Source: an uncultured Clostridia bacterium
GTDB lineage: Bacteria; Bacillota; Clostridia; Oscillospirales; Ruminococcaceae
Reading direction: 5' to 3'
Assembly: GCA_944386805.1 (NCBI GenBank)
Contig: CALXCO010000001.1
Span: forward strand, 1 to 64,000
Length of the DNA: 64,000 nucleotides
Below the pieces are notes generated by a model. The model had not been told where the DNA came from. It ran no database searches and worked only from the letters and a program-made list of their open reading frames with translations. A program made the translations under genes and the position numbers. This document shows positions 60,642 to 64,000 of this stretch, piece by piece; positions within the stretch are counted from its first letter, which is position 1; every line of letters starts with the position of its first letter.

Positions 60642-60674
60642 AGAGATACGAATATTTTCAGCACAAGCTCCCGC

Positions 60675-62042
60675 TCAGCCGACTTCCGCCGGTTTGGGCG
60701 GGAGTTTGCTCAAGTCATGGTGGACGATATAGAAATACTGTCCGAGCAGCAGTGCGCCAGCCAGCACCCACGCAGCCGACCCGGCCATGCAGATGCCGAA
60801 ATAGCTCTGATAATGTGCGGCGATAACCGAAACAACACCTCTGCCGATCAGTTCAGCGATACCGGCGGTCATCGGCAGCAGTCCATAACCCAACCCCTGG
60901 ATGCCGTTACGATAAAGGTTGACGATGGTCAGCGGGATGAAGAAGGTACCGATACATTTGAGGTAGAGGTCGACCGAACCGATGACACTGTCGACATCGC
61001 CGGAGATGAACAGGTAGGTCAGGTATTTGCCGACGGTCATGACCAGCGCGCCAGCGACGATCGAGTAAACGATGCCCATCAGGGTAGCGGCCTTAAAGCC
61101 TTTACGGATGCGGACGACGTCGCCTGCGCCGATATTCTGTGCCGAGTAGTTTGCCATAGCGGTGCCCATTGCGACATATGCCTGGGTGACCAGCTGTTCG
61201 ATCTTACCGGCAGCGGTGAAGGCAGCGACGAGGGTAGAACCGAGCATATTGAGGGAGGTCTGGACCATCATCGAACCGATCGCGGTGATGGAGAACTGGA
61301 GGGCCATCGGGACGCCGATTTTCAGCTGACCGACCATCATATTGGGGTCCAGTCGAAGGTCTTCTTTGTGGGGATGGAGGATGGGGACGGACTTGACGAT
61401 GTAGAGAAGGCACAAAAGTCCGGAAATTCCCTGGGAAATAATGGTTGCCCAGGCAGCGCCTGCGGTGCCCATATGAAACTGGATAATGAACAGCAGGTCA
61501 AGCACGATATTCAGCAACGCCGCGACGATCAGGAAGTACAGCGGGATTTTGCTGTTGCCCAGCGCACGCATCAGACAGGAGAGCAGGTTATACAGCATCT
61601 GAGCCACAAGTCCGCCGCAGATGACCATAATATAACTGTAAGCGTCTGCGAAGATATCTTCCGGCGTGTGCATAAAGGTGAGCAGCGGCTTCATAAACAG
61701 CACCGAGAGGGTGGTCATCACCACCGAAACGATAGCGGAGAGGACAGTTGCATTGACGGCAGAGCGGCGCATACCCGACAAATCGCCAGCGCCGAACCGC
61801 TGGGCGACCTGTAGGGTAAACCCGTTGGTCATACCCATTGCCAGCCCGGTAATCAGGAACATGATGGTGCCAGTACTGCCGACGGCGGCGAGTGCGCCGG
61901 TGCCGACGAACTGGCCGACGATGACGGCGTCGACCATATTATAAAATTGCTGGAAGAGGTTACCGATAAAGAGCGGGACAGTGAAACCGAGGATAATTTT
62001 ACCAGGGCTGCCCTTGGTCATATCTTTCTGTGCTGTTTTCAT
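60675..62042 (-). CDS. MATE family efflux transporter
   Basis: A 455-residue MATE exporter with twelve predicted helices. N-terminus MTKGSPGKIILGFTVPLFIG, then FYNMVDAVIVGQFVGTGALA, and the second-half repeat NIVLDLLFIIQFHMGTAGAA. It is only moderately similar to the MATE protein at 21215-22603 and belongs to another branch of the family. AAAGGA precedes the ATG. Own promoter (62145-62173) and terminator; divergent from the DUF2325 unit. Its promoter lies 130 bp from the DtxR-like boxes, so metal control of this gene is not indicated. Confidence 0.93.
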   Translation of the reverse strand: MKTAQKDMTKGSPGKIILGFTVPLFIGNLFQQFYNMVDAVIVGQFVGTGALAAVGSTGTIMFLITGLAMGMTNGFTLQVAQRFGAGDLSGMRRSAVNATVLSAIVSVVMTTLSVLFMKPLLTFMHTPEDIFADAYSYIMVICGGLVAQMLYNLLSCLMRALGNSKIPLYFLIVAALLNIVLDLLFIIQFHMGTAGAAWATIISQGISGLLCLLYIVKSVPILHPHKEDLRLDPNMMVGQLKIGVPMALQFSITAIGSMMVQTSLNMLGSTLVAAFTAAGKIEQLVTQAYVAMGTAMANYSAQNIGAGDVVRIRKGFKAATLMGIVYSIVAGALVMTVGKYLTYLFISGDVDSVIGSVDLYLKCIGTFFIPLTIVNLYRNGIQGLGYGLLPMTAGIAELIGRGVVSVIAAHYQSYFGICMAGSAAWVLAGALLLGQYFYIVHHDLSKLPPKPAEVG

Positions 62043-62144
62043 AGTGATGCAGTCCTTTCTGAGGTGGTGGAGACCGGGCAGTTCCCGGAGGGGGGTGAAA
62101 GCCGGAATAAACAGAATTTCATCTGCTGAAGGTCAGCGAAACAT

Positions 62145-62173
62145 ATTATAGGGAAAAAGTGGTTTTTCTGCAA
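62145..62173 (-). promoter_or_regulatory. Promoter of the second MATE gene
   Basis: Minus strand TTGCAG (62168-62173), 17 bp, TATAAT (62145-62150). Confidence 0.8.
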
Positions 62174-62264
62174 TATCCAATCCTACAAAATTCAGGCCCG
62201 GATTTTAAAAAAAGCAATCTATTTTGACTGTGCATTTTGATTGAAAGATTTTTGTGAAAAGTGC

Positions 62265-62293
62265 TTGACAGAGGACGGGAAATATGATATTCT
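62265..62293 (+). promoter_or_regulatory. Promoter of the DUF2325-DUF3793 unit
   Basis: TTGACA (62265-62270), 17 bp, TATTCT (62288-62293). The leader to the first ATG is about 97 nt and holds two palindromes and a small hairpin; with the divergent promoter this accounts for the 355-bp gap. Confidence 0.78.
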
Positions 62294-62302
62294 CTATTTG
62301 TA

Positions 62303-62318
62303 GTTAGTCACAACTAAC
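62303..62318. promoter_or_regulatory. DtxR-like palindrome 1
   Basis: GTTAGT-CACA-ACTAAC, a perfect 6-4-6 inverted repeat, 9 bp after the -10. The GTTAG/CTAAC halves resemble DtxR/IdeR-family boxes (consensus built on TTAGGTTAGCCTAACCTAA). Confidence 0.7.
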
Positions 62319-62329
62319 CAAGATGATTT

Positions 62330-62351
62330 GCAGCGGCTTTGCTGCTTTTTT
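62330..62351 (+). terminator. Small terminator-like hairpin in the leader
   Basis: GCAGC/GCTGC with a 6-nt loop, followed directly by TTTTTT. Weak stem, but it lies between the two palindromes and could limit read-through. Confidence 0.45.
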
Positions 62352-62362
62352 AAAGGGTTGTA

Positions 62363-62378
62363 GTTAGCTTACGCTAAC
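62363..62378. promoter_or_regulatory. DtxR-like palindrome 2
   Basis: GTTAGC-TTAC-GCTAAC, a perfect 6-4-6 inverted repeat ending 20 bp before the start codon, next to the ribosome site. Same half-site family as palindrome 1. Confidence 0.7.
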
Positions 62379-62397
62379 CGAAAGAAAGGAAATCAAT

Positions 62398-62682
62398 ATG
62401 AGCATCGTAATCATCGGCGGGAATGACTGTATGGTCTGTCAGTACAAAAACCTCTGCAAGAAATACGGGTGCCGTGCAAAAGTCTTCACCCAGATGACCA
62501 GCACGATGAAGCAGCAGATCGGCACACCTGATTTGCTGGTACTGTTTACCGCGACGGTTTCCCACAAGATGGTGCGGTGTGTGCTCAGTGAATGTAAAAA
62601 TCAACAGCTTGCGATTGCCCGCAGCCATTCAAGTTCGCTTTCAGCACTTCGGGAAATACTGGAAGAACACACGGGCAACTGA
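62398..62682 (+). CDS. DUF2325 domain protein
   Basis: A 94-residue DUF2325 protein. MSIVIIGGNDCMVCQYKNLC at the start and DLLVLFTATVSHKMVRCVLS later give a Rossmann-like beta-alpha pattern; Cys residues in CMVCQYKNLCKKYGC could bind metal or sense redox state. The family is uncharacterised. In clostridia DUF2325 genes often lie with Feo iron transport or DUF3793 genes. The ATG follows GAAAGGAAA. First gene of a two-gene unit behind two DtxR-like palindromes, so probably metal-regulated (inference). Confidence 0.88.
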   Translation: MSIVIIGGNDCMVCQYKNLCKKYGCRAKVFTQMTSTMKQQIGTPDLLVLFTATVSHKMVRCVLSECKNQQLAIARSHSSSLSALREILEEHTGN

Positions 62683-62709
62683 CCCGTAGCAGGAAAAGGA
62701 GGAAGCACC

Positions 62710-63282
62710 ATGTCAGAAGAGATGCTGGTTCGCCATTGTTCGCCGACCCTTGCGGGACTGAAGACCGCCAACTTGGTCAACTGTCCCTGCCGGTCGAAAA
62801 AGGAGCTGCTCGACCGGTTGCAGGAGTATAACCGTCAGCTGAACCCACGCGGGGTTGTTTTGCAGCTGCTCAGCTGGGGGAAAGGGACGGCATTGGTTTA
62901 TGTTTACCGTCCCGACCGGCTAGGTCAGGACCTGACGGGGGATGGCTGGCCGATTCTGGGCAGGGAAGGCTATACCGAGCCGGACGCAGGGAAATGTCTG
63001 CGCTGCCTGGCACGACGGCTGAAAGAAAGCGGCGAGTTTCCACACGAAATCGGGTTATTTCTTGGATATCCTCCGGAGGACGTCGCCGGGTTTATCGAAC
63101 ATCGCGGGCAGGGATGCAAATGTGTCGGTGCCTGGAAGGTGTACGGGGACGCGGAAGCGGCGAAAAAGACCTTTGCCCGATACAAAAAGTGTACCGACAT
63201 TTATCTTCGTCTGCATCAGGACGGCTGTCCGCTGACCCGGCTGACCGTCCGGAGCGGCGCACTTGCCACTGCCGGAGCATAA
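62710..63282 (+). CDS. DUF3793 family protein
   Basis: A 190-residue DUF3793 protein, soluble. Family pattern: LVRHCSPTLAGLKTANLVNC near the N-terminus, WGKGTALVYVYRPDRL in the middle, then EIGLFLGYPPEDVAGFIEH and CKCVGAWKVYGD. The last segment is conserved with Cys and Gly and may be catalytic or ligand-binding. Function unknown; the gene commonly follows DUF2325 or iron/flavodoxin genes. AAAAGGAGG precedes the ATG. It lies 27 bp after DUF2325 and ends at the terminator at 63291-63334. Confidence 0.88.
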   Translation: MSEEMLVRHCSPTLAGLKTANLVNCPCRSKKELLDRLQEYNRQLNPRGVVLQLLSWGKGTALVYVYRPDRLGQDLTGDGWPILGREGYTEPDAGKCLRCLARRLKESGEFPHEIGLFLGYPPEDVAGFIEHRGQGCKCVGAWKVYGDAEAAKKTFARYKKCTDIYLRLHQDGCPLTRLTVRSGALATAGA

Positions 63283-63290
63283 ACAAAAGA

Positions 63291-63334
63291 AAACGCACAG
63301 TCCGTTCATGTGGACTGTGCGTTACTTGTTTTTA
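63291..63334. terminator. Bidirectional terminator
   Basis: AACGCACAGTCC pairs perfectly with GGACTGTGCGTT (12 bp, 8-nt loop), followed by ACTTGTTTTT on the plus strand and TTCTTTTG on the minus strand. Confidence 0.88.
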
Positions 63335-63353
63335 TGTCAGGATCAGCGGCCGT

Positions 63354-63593
63354 TCAGCCGGAGAAAGCCTCCAGCCAGTCGATCATTGCCTGACGTCCTT
63401 CCTGGGTGACCGGGAAGGTATTTTCGCTGATTTGTTCAGGGGGAGTGATTTCGAGGCAGTAATCCCCGATCCAAACCTTGCAGAGCATATTTTCCCCATC
63501 GGGGAAGACTTTATAGCGTTTGTTTTTATAACTGCCGCTGAAGATATTGCCGCTTTCAAAATAGTGGAGAAGGGGCATCGTATCTGCGATCAT
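63354..63593 (-). CDS. Conserved hypothetical protein, 79 residues
   Basis: A small soluble protein, MIADTMPLLHYFESGNIFSG, with a beta-rich middle (YKNKRYKVFPDGENMLCKVW) and a helical C-terminus (TQEGRQAMIDWLEAFSG). GGAAGG lies about 11 bp upstream of the ATG, and the gene starts 19 bp after the ROK gene, so it is probably the second gene of that unit. I do not recognise a named family. Confidence 0.7.
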   Translation of the reverse strand: MIADTMPLLHYFESGNIFSGSYKNKRYKVFPDGENMLCKVWIGDYCLEITPPEQISENTFPVTQEGRQAMIDWLEAFSG

Positions 63594-63612
63594 AGACAGA
63601 CGTACCTTCCTT

Positions 63613-64000
63613 TCAGATATGGTATTTTTCCTTCAGGCTGTAGACAGCGCCCAGAAGGTTTGCGTCGTTGCCGCCGCTGCACGCAAGGACGATGGGGCGG
63701 TTAAAATCGCAGTGCCATTCCGCGAGATACTCATCGATTTTTTCCTGAAGCAGCGGAATAAAGGGTTTCCAGCCGGAGATACCGCCGCCGATAAAAATCC
63801 GCTGGGTGTCGAAGGTAAACTGCATCTGGATGCAGAAATAAGCCAGATAGCCGATAAACTCGTCCCACAGCCGGGCAGCGACGGGGTCGGTTTCGCGGTT
63901 GAGGTAGAGGTCGGAGCATGCCATGTACTTGCCGGTTTCCTTAAAATAGCGCATTTCGTAAGGAATCGGCGCGGTCAGTTCCGAGAAGCCGCGCATACCG
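63613..64000 (-). CDS. ROK family sugar kinase/regulator, C-terminal part (cut by the window edge)
   Basis: The C-terminal 129 or so residues of a ROK-family protein (glucokinase-like sugar kinases and NagC-type repressors). The frame stays open to position 64000, so the N-terminus lies beyond the right edge. IFIGGGISGWKPFIPLLQEK matches the conserved late glycine motif of ROK kinases, and the end ACSGGNDANLLGAVYSL is typical of the family C-terminus. The part in view has no DNA-binding domain, so kinase is more likely than repressor, but the decisive ATP and HxCxCG zinc motifs are outside the window. Confidence 0.85.
   Translation of the reverse strand, partial: GMRGFSELTAPIPYEMRYFKETGKYMACSDLYLNRETDPVAARLWDEFIGYLAYFCIQMQFTFDTQRIFIGGGISGWKPFIPLLQEKIDEYLAEWHCDFNRPIVLACSGGNDANLLGAVYSLKEKYHI

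Overview
The window is a gene-dense bacterial chromosome segment with no rRNA, tRNA, IS element, phage or CRISPR array that I could find. Gene content points to an anaerobic, low-to-mid GC Clostridia member of the Bacillota, probably Oscillospiraceae/Ruminococcaceae. The evidence is the rimP-nusA-ylxR-ylxQ-infB-rbfA-nrnA order, a PyrR attenuator, BirA-type boxes at bioY, DUF4364, DUF2325/DUF3793, DUF5685 and the clostridial M3 oligoendopeptidase. The family assignment is inference. Promoters are strikingly canonical (TTGACA/TTGCAA, 17 bp, TATAAT), so transcription units can be drawn with some confidence.

Layout. 1-7.0 kb (minus): translation/RNA operon rimP to nrnA. 7.1-13.4 kb (minus): pyrimidine operon pyrR-pyrC-pyrF-carB behind a PyrR-controlled attenuator; carA, pyrB, pyrD and pyrE are not here. 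13.5-15.7 kb (plus): DUF4364 regulator, TspO, a 142-aa protein and a 48-aa small ORF with its own promoter and terminator. 15.7-20.8 kb (minus): Gld-type ABC system (ATPase, permease, GldG-like, DUF4340). 21.1-22.6 kb: MATE exporter. 22.7-26.6 kb (minus): two-component system plus ABC-2 exporter. 26.8-33.6 kb: NagB, NUDIX, M3 peptidase, 2-hydroxyacid dehydrogenase, SGNH hydrolase, methyltransferase, DJ-1. 33.6-36.3 kb (minus): operon of DUF5685, Cys-rich DnaJ protein, membrane protein and XRE regulator. 36.5-37.7 kb: ECF sigma/anti-sigma-like pair. 38.1-39.1 kb: rplM-rpsI. 39.2-44.5 kb (plus): GNAT, two flavodoxin-like lipoproteins, esterase, cupin and aldo/keto reductase, with gene remnants between them. 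44.9-50.1 kb (minus): YczE-like membrane protein, a broken GPH sugar permease, an AraC regulator and an alpha-galactosidase. 50.1-51.8 kb: solo SagB-type oxidoreductase and BirA-controlled bioY. 51.9-56.8 kb (plus): TetR-ABC-FtsX operon whose permease has a very long coiled-coil extracellular domain. 56.8-60.3 kb: a second sigma/anti-sigma-like pair, then a third sigma factor with a 507-aa membrane partner. 60.4-63.3 kb: Cys-rich FeoB-associated protein, a second MATE exporter, and DUF2325-DUF3793 behind two perfect DtxR-like palindromes. The right edge cuts a ROK-family gene.

The most interesting signals are: two paralogous membrane anti-sigma-like proteins sharing an uncharacterised extracytoplasmic domain; the DUF5685/DnaJ operon with Cys-rich modules; the probable metal regulon at 60.3-63.3 kb; and a melibiose/raffinose-type locus whose permease is a pseudogene beside an intact hydrolase and regulator.
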